This document shows positions 1 through 5,719 of a stretch of 5,719 nt of DNA, in pieces. Origin of the DNA: Candidatus Hydrogenedentota bacterium (GTDB lineage Bacteria > Hydrogenedentota > Hydrogenedentia > Hydrogenedentales > SLHB01); contig PWNM01000144.1 of NCBI GenBank assembly GCA_003557825.1, positions 1-5,719 of the forward strand, read 5' to 3'. The notes under the pieces are model-generated. The model saw nothing but the letters and a program-made list of their open reading frames with translations, made no database searches and had not been told where the DNA came from. The position numbers and the translations under genes were made by a program. Position 1 is the first letter of the stretch; each line of letters opens with the position of its first letter.

Positions 1-223
1 CGACACGATGGGTGGTCGCATACGTACGAGCCGCCCGCATAAGCCCATAGAGATCCCGCGATGCGTCGTTGATATCATCACGCGCAAACAGGCCCATCCG
101 TGCCAGGGTCGGAACTGTAATGGCCCCCAGCAGCGCGATAATGGCCATCACGATGATCAGTTCGATCAACGTAAAGCCGTAGGCGGGGCGTTTGTTCCCG
201 CATAGCAGGCGCTCATGTTGCAC
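1..223 (-). CDS. GspH/FimT-like minor pseudopilin (partial, C-terminus beyond window)
   Basis: This is the N-terminal ~74 codons of a type IV pilin-like protein; the rest lies beyond the left edge. A short leader with basic residues (GNKRPAYG) is followed by the prepilin signature G^FTLIELIIVMAII: Gly at -1, Phe at +1 and Glu at +5 of the mature protein. A ~20-residue hydrophobic segment follows, acting both as membrane anchor and filament core. Family knowledge: prepilin peptidase cuts after the Gly and N-methylates the Phe. The next stretch (DDINDASRDLYGLMRAARTYA) resembles the helix of GspH/FimT minor pseudopilins, where a D-L-x-x-x-L-R-x-A-R-x-x-A pattern is common. The C-terminal globular domain that would separate GspH, GspI or FimT is missing, so no symbol is given. 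The start is placed at GTG 223, because the AGGAG at 233-237 lies 9 nt upstream of it and directly abuts the alternative ATG at 232. An in-frame TAG just upstream (236-238) limits the choice to these two. It is the last gene seen in the operon, 37-46 nt after the GspG gene. Confidence 0.85.
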   Translation of the reverse strand, partial: MQHERLLCGNKRPAYGFTLIELIIVMAIIALLGAITVPTLARMGLFARDDINDASRDLYGLMRAARTYATTHRV

Positions 224-232
224 GTTCGGCAT

Positions 233-237
233 CTCCT
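233..237 (-). promoter_or_regulatory. Shine-Dalgarno AGGAG of the minor pseudopilin gene
   Basis: AGGAG on the minus strand touches the in-frame ATG at 232 with no spacer and stands 9 nt before an in-frame GTG at 223. Normal spacing (about 5-9 nt) favours the GTG. The site also lies only 7 nt downstream of the 245-263 hairpin, so a ribosome at this site would be close to the folded stem. Confidence 0.6.
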
Positions 238-244
238 AATCCAA

Positions 245-263
245 GCGGGGTCACAGACCCCGC
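245..263 (-). promoter_or_regulatory. Intercistronic GC-rich hairpin between GspG and GspH genes
   Basis: In the transcript, GCGGGGUC - UGU - GACCCCGC forms a perfect 8-bp stem (seven G-C pairs, one U-A) with a 3-nt loop. It begins 6 nt after the GspG stop codon and ends 7 nt before the Shine-Dalgarno of the next gene. What follows is UUGGAUU rather than a U-run, so it is not a canonical intrinsic terminator. Inference: it could stabilise the 3' end of the major-pseudopilin mRNA, cause partial attenuation, or damp translation of the minor pseudopilin. Any of these would make GspG more abundant than its partners, as filament stoichiometry needs. Confidence 0.6.
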
Positions 264-269
264 AGTAAA

Positions 270-1037
270 TTAATTGTAGAACGTTTCCCAACCGGATTGA
301 TTGTCCCAGTTGTTGATGTCGTCGCCGCCGCCTTCGTAACCTCGTTCGGGGCGATTTCCGTTCTCAACCAGACGCCACCACTCCTGATCATCCAGCATAT
401 TCTGGCCCTTGCTCCAAATGTAGAAGGGCAGGTCACGGGGAGCAGGGAACCCGTACAGATCATCGGCGCGAGGATTACCCGGGATTCTCGCATCGGCTTC
501 GGCGCGACGGTCCTGGTTATACACATAGGGCTGATAATCCGGATCGAGCCGATCCCCAATACCGGAACGATAGCTACGCAAAACAATGGGCTCACCGGTG
601 GGCCACGGCCCGGGAAAGAACTGATAGCGCTGATCCCACGGGTCCAGGGGAACATCCATGTACTGCGTTCCCAATTGGGTGCGTACGCCCTCGACGAGTC
701 CGACGCCGGGTCCACCAAAATCGACATGACCATCAGCGTTGGCCGTACGCCCATTGCGCAGAAGCTCATACAGCACAAAGGTGTTGTACTGCTCATTGGC
801 TTGACGGAGCCGCGCCACGGTCTGCTGGCTGAACATTTGAGAAAAATCGCGCCGGCCGGCATCGGACAACATCCGGCTTAGGGCCAGATCGATACCGCGC
901 ACCTCCGAGGCAGCCCTGGTCATGTTGGCCCGGGAAATCCAGGTCCCGACACGGGGCACGACGATGGCGGCCAAAATCGAGATGATGGCAATCACCACCA
1001 GTAGCTCGATGAGCGTAAAACCGAGTGTGCGCTTCAT
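270..1037 (-). CDS. gspG: GspG-type major pseudopilin, enlarged (255 aa)
   Basis: Major pseudopilin that would polymerise into the periplasmic pseudopilus of a T2SS-like machine. A 6-residue leader (MKRTLG) precedes the mature FTLIELLVVIAIISILAAIV, with cleavage after Gly6 and Glu11 at mature position +5; the hydrophobic helix spans about residues 7-29. GspG hallmarks follow in order: DPW at 132-134 within LDPWDQRYQFFPGPW, then PFYIWSKGQ at 204-212 (the counterpart of the DIFSLGPDG-type segment), then GGGDDINNW at 236-244, matching the C-terminal D-D-I-x-N-W that belongs to the calcium-binding region of GspG. Typical GspG is about 140-150 residues; here roughly 110 extra residues are spread over three places (between the helix and DPW, between DPW and IWSKG, and before DDINNW). 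The start has AAGGAG 10 nt upstream. The gene lies 49 nt after gspF and is followed by a strong hairpin. Assignment to GspG rather than a T4 pilin rests on the C-terminal motifs. Confidence 0.9.
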   Translation of the reverse strand: MKRTLGFTLIELLVVIAIISILAAIVVPRVGTWISRANMTRAASEVRGIDLALSRMLSDAGRRDFSQMFSQQTVARLRQANEQYNTFVLYELLRNGRTANADGHVDFGGPGVGLVEGVRTQLGTQYMDVPLDPWDQRYQFFPGPWPTGEPIVLRSYRSGIGDRLDPDYQPYVYNQDRRAEADARIPGNPRADDLYGFPAPRDLPFYIWSKGQNMLDDQEWWRLVENGNRPERGYEGGGDDINNWDNQSGWETFYN

Positions 1038-1086
1038 ATCAATGTCACTCCTTGTTTATCCGTTTTAACAGCGGATCATTCTCCTG

Positions 1087-2328
1087 CTACGCAGCCAGCG
1101 TGTCCGCAAGCGTCAGAATCGGCAAATACAATGCAATCACGATGAAGGCCACAATTCCGCCCAGTACAATAATGAGGGCGGGTTCGAGTAGGCGCAACAT
1201 GCCGTCCACGGCGGTTTCTACTTCATCGTCATAGATATCGGCAACCTTAACCAACATGGCGTCCAAACTACCGGTTTCCTCGCCGACATCGATCATGTTG
1301 ACCACCATGGGCGGGAACACTTTGGACTCGTCGAGGGGCGCGGCAATGGTATCGCCCTCTTTGATGCTGTCGTGCACCTTTTGGACAGCAGTCTCATAGA
1401 CCTGGTTACCGATAACCTCTTTGGTAATTTTCAGGGACGATAGAATGGGTACGCCCGATGAAATCAGGGTCCCCAGGGTACGCGAGAACCGAGCGACGGC
1501 CACTTTGGTGACCAGATCACCGATAAGCGGTACGCGCAGGATCACGTGGTCGAAGGCAATCTTGGTATAGGGTATCTTTCCAATCAGTTTCAAACCGATG
1601 ATGATCCCATTAAACCATAGCGATAGTTTCCACCATTCGAACCGCACAAAATCGGCTACATCGATCAGAATCACGGTCATGGCGGGCAGCTCGGCCCCGA
1701 AGTCAAGCATGATCTCGGCAAACTGGGGCACGATATAGGTCAACAGAAAACCGACAATGGCCACGGCAACCAGGATAACGAAGATCGGATAGATCATGGC
1801 CGACCGGACGCGGCGTTTCAGGGCTTGGCGCTTTTCCATATAGGTCGCCAGACGGTTGAGTACAACCTCGAGCATACCGCCTGCTTCACCGGCGCGAACC
1901 ATGTTGACATAGAGCCGGTCGAACTGTCGGGGATGCTTTGCTAAAGCCTCGGCAAAGGTTGCGCCGCTCTGGATGTCATCGCGGATCTCGCGGAGGATGT
2001 CCTTGAGCTTTGATGGCTTTTGCTGAGCGATGAGCACATTGATGCTGCGTAATAGAGACAGACCGGCGTCGATGAGTGTCGCCAGCTGGCGGGTGAACAC
2101 CACCATCATCTTCGTCGACACGCCACCGATATAGAATTCGCTTATACCACCGGGTCTACCCTTCTTGCGCGCCCGTTTTTCATCGGCCTTGGTGGCGGGG
2201 CGCACCTGAGTGGGGAACAGTCCTAGCGATCGGATATCGGTAATCGCGAGCGCTTGGTTGTCGGCATCAAGTACGCCGAAGGATTGTTTTCCTTCCTTGT
2301 CAAGCGCCTTATACGCATACTTAGGCAT
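1087..2328 (-). CDS. gspF: GspF/PilC inner-membrane platform protein (413 aa)
   Basis: Polytopic inner-membrane protein on which pseudopilin subunits are assembled; it contacts the cytoplasmic assembly ATPase. Length (413 aa) is normal for the family. An N-terminal cytoplasmic segment (MPKYAYKALDKEGK, the usual Y-x-Y-x-A-x-D-x-x-G start) is followed by two tandem T2SSF domains. Domain 1 runs from about 75 to 198 with FTRQLATLIDAGLSLLRSI and VRAGEAGGMLEVVLNRLA. Domain 2 runs from about 278 to 400 with ARFSRTLGTLISSGVPILSSL and VGEETGSLDAMLVKVA. The two halves are visibly repeated (ATLIDAG/GTLISSG and GEAGGML/GEETGSL). Hydrophobic membrane segments lie near 178-200, 236-250 (weaker) and 381-405. 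The start is firm: AGGGAGG stands 5 nt before the ATG. The gene is 29 nt downstream of the complete assembly ATPase, its expected partner, and directly upstream of gspG. PilC of a T4P would look the same; gspF is chosen because gspG follows. Confidence 0.95.
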   Translation of the reverse strand: MPKYAYKALDKEGKQSFGVLDADNQALAITDIRSLGLFPTQVRPATKADEKRARKKGRPGGISEFYIGGVSTKMMVVFTRQLATLIDAGLSLLRSINVLIAQQKPSKLKDILREIRDDIQSGATFAEALAKHPRQFDRLYVNMVRAGEAGGMLEVVLNRLATYMEKRQALKRRVRSAMIYPIFVILVAVAIVGFLLTYIVPQFAEIMLDFGAELPAMTVILIDVADFVRFEWWKLSLWFNGIIIGLKLIGKIPYTKIAFDHVILRVPLIGDLVTKVAVARFSRTLGTLISSGVPILSSLKITKEVIGNQVYETAVQKVHDSIKEGDTIAAPLDESKVFPPMVVNMIDVGEETGSLDAMLVKVADIYDDEVETAVDGMLRLLEPALIIVLGGIVAFIVIALYLPILTLADTLAA

Positions 2329-2357
2329 CGTTTCCTCCCTGGCCGATCACATGAGGG

Positions 2358-4100
2358 CTAGTCATCGTGTCGGTCTGTATGTAACAGCACCTCTTCAACC
2401 GAGGTAAGCCCCTGCAAGCATTTTATCAATCCTTCTTCACGAAGGGTGCGCATTCCGAGTTCTTTGCGGGCATAGCGTCGGAGGTCGTGAGCCATGGCCC
2501 GTTCAAGGATCAAGTCACACAGTCTATCGTCCACTTCGAGCAGTTCAAACAGCGCGACACGCCCCATGTACCCGATGAAATCGCATGCCGGACATCCGAC
2601 AGGGCGATAGAAATGAAGGTTTGGATCGCGACGCCACGCGGGCGGCAATCCAAGTAGTTCCATCTCTTCATCGCTGGGTTTGTATTGTTCGCGGCAATGG
2701 CGACAGAGCGTACGCACGAGACGTTGGGCAAGCACGGCCGTTAGCGATGATGTAATGAGATACGGTTCGAGGTCCATGTCCAACAAACGCGTAATAGTCT
2801 CGGGGGCGCTATTGGTATGGAGCGTGCTCAACACCAAGTGACCCGTCAACGAGGCTTGCACGGCGATCTCAGCGGTCTCGTAGTCACGAATCTCACCGAC
2901 CATCACGATATCGGGGTCCTGACGCAGAATCGAGCGGAGACACGCGGCGAAGGTCAGCCCAACATCCTCTCGTACCTGAATTTGGATAACCCGGTCAATC
3001 TGCAACTCAACGGGATCTTCGGTGGTGATGATCTTGACGCCCACCTGATTCAAAATATCCAGGCACCCGTACAGAGAAGTCGTCTTGCCGGAACCGGTAG
3101 GCCCCGTGACAAGGAAAATGCCGTTCGGATGGTGGATGATATCGTCAACGCGTTTTAGCAGATTAGGCGGGAATCCAAGTCGGGCCAGATTAAGCGTCAC
3201 GGCGCCACGGTCGAGAATACGCATCACCACGTTTTCGCCCCAGAGGGTGGGCAGACTGGATACGCGAATATCGATTTCGGATTCGCCGATCTTGAGGTCG
3301 ATACGGGCGTCCTGCGGCAACCGTCGTTCGCTGATGTCCATGTTACACATCACCTTCACGCGAGAAACGATGGCCAGGGCCATAGACTTCGGTGGACTGA
3401 CGATCTCGTGCAACACGCCGTCGACACGAATCCGAATGCGGAAGTCTTCCTCGAAGGTTTCGAAGTGGATATCTGAAGCCCGTTTTCTAACTGCTTCGAG
3501 CAAGACAAGATTTACGATCTTGATGATCTCGGGCTCTTGCGCCAGCTCGACCAGATTGTCAATGTCGCTGACGATCTCTTGCTGGCCAAGTTCCTCAGCA
3601 CTCATCTCTTCGCTACCGACGCGCTCGATGAGCGAACTAAGCGTCTCCTGAATGGACTGCGATTCATAGGAATAGTTCTTCTCGATGAACTGCTGCACAT
3701 CGTTCAGGTTGCTAACCGCGCCTTGCACCTCCATTCCGAGGATCTGTTTGAGATCGTCGAGTATGCGGATATTGAGGGGATCGGCCATGGCGACCGTCAG
3801 GACACCATCTTTCTCTCGGATAGGAACAACATTGTAGAACCGGGCAATATCAGGTGAAATGCGATGCAGCAACTCGTCGTCGATTTGCCGTTTGGTGACA
3901 TCGACTCGTTCCATGCCCGACTGCACAGCCAGCGCCTCGACAATGTCCTGTTCCTCGCACAGACCCATTTTGACGAGTACCCGGCCCAGCATGTCGCCTG
4001 TTAACCGCTGCCGTTGGAGCGCTTCGTCCATTTCCAGGGGACTGACGACCCCGGACTCGACCAGGATATCGCCTAATAGTCTTTCTTGGGCTACCGCCAT
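2358..4100 (-). CDS. gspE: GspE/PilB-type assembly ATPase, complete (580 aa)
   Basis: Cytoplasmic hexameric ATPase that powers pseudopilus or pilus assembly through the GspF/PilC platform. Residues ~7-145 form an MshEN/T2SSE_N-like region with two related helical repeats (LLGDILVESGVVSPLEMDEAL at 8-28 shortened, LGRVLVKMGL at 38-47, ending in Q31 and Q60). The N2 domain starts at SDIHFE (209-214) and includes ERRLPQDARI (258-267) and SSLP (281-284). The RecA-like core has Walker A GPTGSGKT (333-340), Asp box TTEDPVE (359-365), Walker B VMVGEIRD (399-406, catalytic E403) and His box TGHLVLSTLHTN (419-430). A four-cysteine zinc site, C466-x2-C469 and C503-x2-C506, marks the assembly class and is absent from PilT. 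All catalytic motifs are intact. The ATG has AGAGG 9 nt upstream, adjoining the pilT tandem stop TAG TAG. GspE and PilB cannot be separated on sequence alone; the symbol follows the adjacent gspF-gspG pair. Confidence 0.93.
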   Translation of the reverse strand: MAVAQERLLGDILVESGVVSPLEMDEALQRQRLTGDMLGRVLVKMGLCEEQDIVEALAVQSGMERVDVTKRQIDDELLHRISPDIARFYNVVPIREKDGVLTVAMADPLNIRILDDLKQILGMEVQGAVSNLNDVQQFIEKNYSYESQSIQETLSSLIERVGSEEMSAEELGQQEIVSDIDNLVELAQEPEIIKIVNLVLLEAVRKRASDIHFETFEEDFRIRIRVDGVLHEIVSPPKSMALAIVSRVKVMCNMDISERRLPQDARIDLKIGESEIDIRVSSLPTLWGENVVMRILDRGAVTLNLARLGFPPNLLKRVDDIIHHPNGIFLVTGPTGSGKTTSLYGCLDILNQVGVKIITTEDPVELQIDRVIQIQVREDVGLTFAACLRSILRQDPDIVMVGEIRDYETAEIAVQASLTGHLVLSTLHTNSAPETITRLLDMDLEPYLITSSLTAVLAQRLVRTLCRHCREQYKPSDEEMELLGLPPAWRRDPNLHFYRPVGCPACDFIGYMGRVALFELLEVDDRLCDLILERAMAHDLRRYARKELGMRTLREEGLIKCLQGLTSVEEVLLHTDRHDD

Positions 4101-4115
4101 GTTTTTTATCCTCTA

Positions 4116-5237
4116 CTAGTCCATTGCCGTCTTGCTGCCGGCCGTGCTCTTTGACCTTCCGGCTAGCTCACCCGAGCCCTTTGCGCTGGCCTCAAATTCC
4201 TCGGCATGCTGACACTTGCTCAGGGCATCTTCATATTTGATAATGCCTTTGCGATACAGCGCCAAAAGATGTTCGTCTAATAAATTCATACCATATTTAT
4301 GGCCGGTTTGGATCGCCGACGTGATACGGTACGACTTGTTCTCGCGAATGAGATTCTGAATCGCCGGGGTTGTTATCATGACTTCGAAGGCTGCGACACG
4401 GCCGAAGCCGGTTTTGCGGGGCAAAAGGGACTGCGAAATCACGGATTTAAGGTTACCCGCCAACTGCGTACGGATCTGTTCCTGCTGGTTGGTCGGGAAC
4501 GCGTCGATAATACGGTCGATGGTACGAACAGCTCCGGTAGTGTGTAAGGTAGCAAACACCAAGTGACCTGTTTCCGCCGCGGTCACTGCGGCTTCTATCG
4601 TGTCGAGGTCACGCATCTCTCCGACCAGGATAATATCAGGGTCTTGCCGCAACGACCGGCGAATGGCCTCCGAGAAGGTGGGCACATCCACGCCAACCTC
4701 ACGTTGATCGACGATACTTTTCTTGTGGGTGTGGTAATACTCAATAGGCTCTTCAATAGTAATAATGTGATGGTCGAATTCCGAATTGAGCCAATCGATC
4801 ATTGTGGCCAGGCTGGTGGTTTTACCGGAACCTGTGGGACCTGTCACCAAAAGTAGACCACGGGGTTGATTAATCACTTGCTTTAGGCTTTGAGGCAGGC
4901 CAATCTCCTCGAAGGTCATGATCTTGTTTGGAATGAGCCGCAACGCCAGGCCTACGTAGCCTTTCTGCTTAAAAATCGAGACGCGGAACCGTGCGATATC
5001 CTCGAAGGCGAACCCGAAGTCGGACCCGCCGACTTCCTGTAGTTCCTGCTGGTTGTCCACCGACGCGATACTCTTCATGAGTCGTTCGGTGTCTTCCCCT
5101 GTGAGAATACTCTCTCCGAAATACTGCAAATGCCCATGTACCCGCCCTACCGGCGGGTTGTCGACAGACAAATGCAGGTCAGATCCGTCGCGGTCGATCA
5201 ACATCCGCAACAGACTCACCATCTCATACGACGCCAT
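4116..5237 (-). CDS. pilT: PilT-type retraction ATPase (373 aa)
   Basis: Hexameric cytoplasmic ATPase that in type IV pilus systems drives filament disassembly, giving twitching motility, DNA uptake or surface sensing. The N-terminal PAS-like domain begins with GSDLHLSVDNPP (18-29). The core has Walker A GPTGSGKT (133-140), Asp box TIEEPIEY (160-167), Walker B ILVGEMRD (203-210, catalytic E207) and His box TGHLVFATLHTT (223-234), followed by the PilT-typical DRIIDAFP (241-248). The retraction-specific C-terminal AIRNLI motif appears as AIQNLIRE (292-299). There is no MshEN domain and no four-cysteine site, which separates it from the two flanking assembly ATPases. The usual C-terminal end (ALSKCQHAEEFE) is followed by a ~24-residue tail rich in Ser, Gly, Ala, Lys. 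Two stop codons stand in tandem (TAG TAG, 4113-4118). AAGGAG lies ~10 nt before the ATG, 21 nt after the preceding ATPase gene. Minor points: Asp box has E163 where D is usual, and AIRNLI has Gln for Arg, both conservative. Confidence 0.94.
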   Translation of the reverse strand: MASYEMVSLLRMLIDRDGSDLHLSVDNPPVGRVHGHLQYFGESILTGEDTERLMKSIASVDNQQELQEVGGSDFGFAFEDIARFRVSIFKQKGYVGLALRLIPNKIMTFEEIGLPQSLKQVINQPRGLLLVTGPTGSGKTTSLATMIDWLNSEFDHHIITIEEPIEYYHTHKKSIVDQREVGVDVPTFSEAIRRSLRQDPDIILVGEMRDLDTIEAAVTAAETGHLVFATLHTTGAVRTIDRIIDAFPTNQQEQIRTQLAGNLKSVISQSLLPRKTGFGRVAAFEVMITTPAIQNLIRENKSYRITSAIQTGHKYGMNLLDEHLLALYRKGIIKYEDALSKCQHAEEFEASAKGSGELAGRSKSTAGSKTAMD

Positions 5238-5258
5238 ATTCGTAACTCTCCTTTATCC

Positions 5259-5719
5259 TTAGACTGCCTTCTTTGATTCTCTTATCGGTTCGTCGGCCTG
5301 GGTAACGCGAAGCACCTCTTCCAGGGTCGTCACGCCCTTGGTGGCCTTGAGCCATGCATCTCCGCGCAATGTGCGCATTCCCTCGATCCGGGCCGTGTTG
5401 CGCAGCGCGCTTGCCGATGCGCCTTTCATGATCATGGTGCGGATGGTATCCGAGGTACGCAGCAACTCGTAGATGCCCACCCGGCCTTGGTACCCGGTAT
5501 GGTTGCAATTGTCGCATCCCTTACCCTGGAAAAACTCGTGCTGGGTGATATCCTCGGAGGCATGCAGGCGTTCGATCTCAATATCGAGGGGGGTATGCGG
5601 CTCCTTGCACGTCGAGCAGATAGTTCGAACGAGGCGCTGAGCCAAGATGACGCGCACGCCCGCCGCCACCAAGAAGGGTTTCATACCAATATCGATAAGC
5701 CGCACATAAGCACTAGGAG
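5259..5719 (-). CDS. pilB: PilB/GspE-type assembly ATPase, C-terminal fragment (5' end beyond window)
   Basis: About 153 C-terminal codons of a second assembly ATPase; the reading frame stays open to the right edge, so the GTG at 5703-5705 is an internal Val codon, not a start. The visible part starts just after the His box: PSAYVRLIDIGMKPFL, then VILAQRLVRTICSTCKE and GKGCDNCNHTGYQGRVGIYELL. The two CxxC pairs form the zinc site of the PilB/GspE class. It ends with EGMRTLRGDAWLKATKGVTTLEEVLRVT, the usual family C-terminus, and a short charged tail. Walker A, Walker B and the N-terminal domain are out of view. It aligns with the 2358-4100 protein over its whole visible length (for example LAQRLVRT, GRV, GMRTLR, EEVL) but with many substitutions, so it is a diverged paralogue, not a recent copy. 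It stops 21 nt before pilT. The symbol pilB is inferred from its place beside pilT; it could equally be called gspE. Confidence 0.9.
   Translation of the reverse strand, partial: PSAYVRLIDIGMKPFLVAAGVRVILAQRLVRTICSTCKEPHTPLDIEIERLHASEDITQHEFFQGKGCDNCNHTGYQGRVGIYELLRTSDTIRTMIMKGASASALRNTARIEGMRTLRGDAWLKATKGVTTLEEVLRVTQADEPIRESKKAV

Noticed and set aside
245..263. Rho-independent terminator ending the operon after gspG
   Set aside because: The stem is good but no U-run follows on the transcribed strand, and the next pilin gene starts within 25 nt in the same direction.
251..862. 203-aa minus-strand open frame overlapping gspG in another frame
   Set aside because: It lies almost wholly inside the well-supported gspG gene, and its translation shows no domain or signal; it is a shadow frame.
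297..881. 194-aa plus-strand open frame
   Set aside because: Antisense to gspG, no ribosome site or recognisable motif; shadow of the coding strand.
2329..2357. CCCT...AGGG pairing that might hide the gspF Shine-Dalgarno
   Set aside because: Only 4 bp with a long loop; likely chance.
3085..3651. 188-aa plus-strand open frame
   Set aside because: Antisense to the GspE-type ATPase, with Ser/Arg-rich composition typical of a shadow frame and no known family.
5224..5517. 97-aa minus-strand frame spanning the partial ATPase end and the pilT start
   Set aside because: Out of frame with two well-supported genes and with no motif; shadow frame.
5259..5705. Stand-alone 148-aa protein starting at GTG 5705
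   Set aside because: The frame continues without a stop to the window edge and the upstream residues (PSAY) fit the ATPase family, so it is the tail of a longer protein.
1..5719. Mobile element, CRISPR array, tRNA or rRNA
   Set aside because: No direct repeat arrays, terminal inverted repeats, transposase or integrase motifs or RNA-gene signatures were seen; the window is nearly all minus-strand coding sequence.

Overview
The window is one tightly packed, single-direction operon segment on the minus strand. It encodes a type IV pilus / type II secretion (T4P/T2SS) machine. Read in the direction of transcription (right to left) it holds: the C-terminal part of a PilB/GspE-type assembly ATPase (cut by the right window edge); a complete PilT-type retraction ATPase; a second, complete GspE/PilB-type assembly ATPase with an N-terminal MshEN-like domain; a complete GspF/PilC inner-membrane platform protein; a complete, unusually large GspG-type major pseudopilin; and the first ~74 codons of a GspH/FimT-like minor pseudopilin (cut by the left edge).

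Gene spacing is 15 to 49 bases, most genes have a recognisable Shine-Dalgarno sequence, and I see no promoter or classical terminator inside. Co-transcription is therefore likely. The one structured intergenic element is a perfect 8-bp GC-rich hairpin between the GspG and GspH genes, which may set the ratio of major to minor pseudopilin or protect the mRNA. There is no gene-free stretch longer than about 50 bases, and the plus-strand open frames are shadows of the minus-strand genes. No RNA genes, mobile elements, CRISPR arrays or tandem repeats were seen.

How the parts fit (known for these families): pseudopilins with an N-terminal G^F-T-L-I-E signal are cleaved by a prepilin peptidase and assembled into an inner-membrane-anchored filament on the GspF/PilC platform. 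Assembly is powered by the hexameric GspE/PilB ATPase, and PilT drives filament retraction. The outer-membrane secretin, the assembly proteins GspL/M or PilM/N/O, and the peptidase are not in the window.

The host is probably a Gram-negative (diderm) bacterium with moderate GC. The order ATPase - PilT - ATPase - GspF - GspG - GspH, together with a long GspG carrying insertions, differs from classical proteobacterial gsp or pil clusters. It reminds me of Planctomycetes/Lentisphaerae/Hydrogenedentes-like lineages, but this is a low-confidence impression. The system belongs to a known superfamily. What is unusual is the mixed composition (two assembly motors plus a retraction motor in a pseudopilin operon) and the enlarged major pseudopilin, not a wholly new machine.
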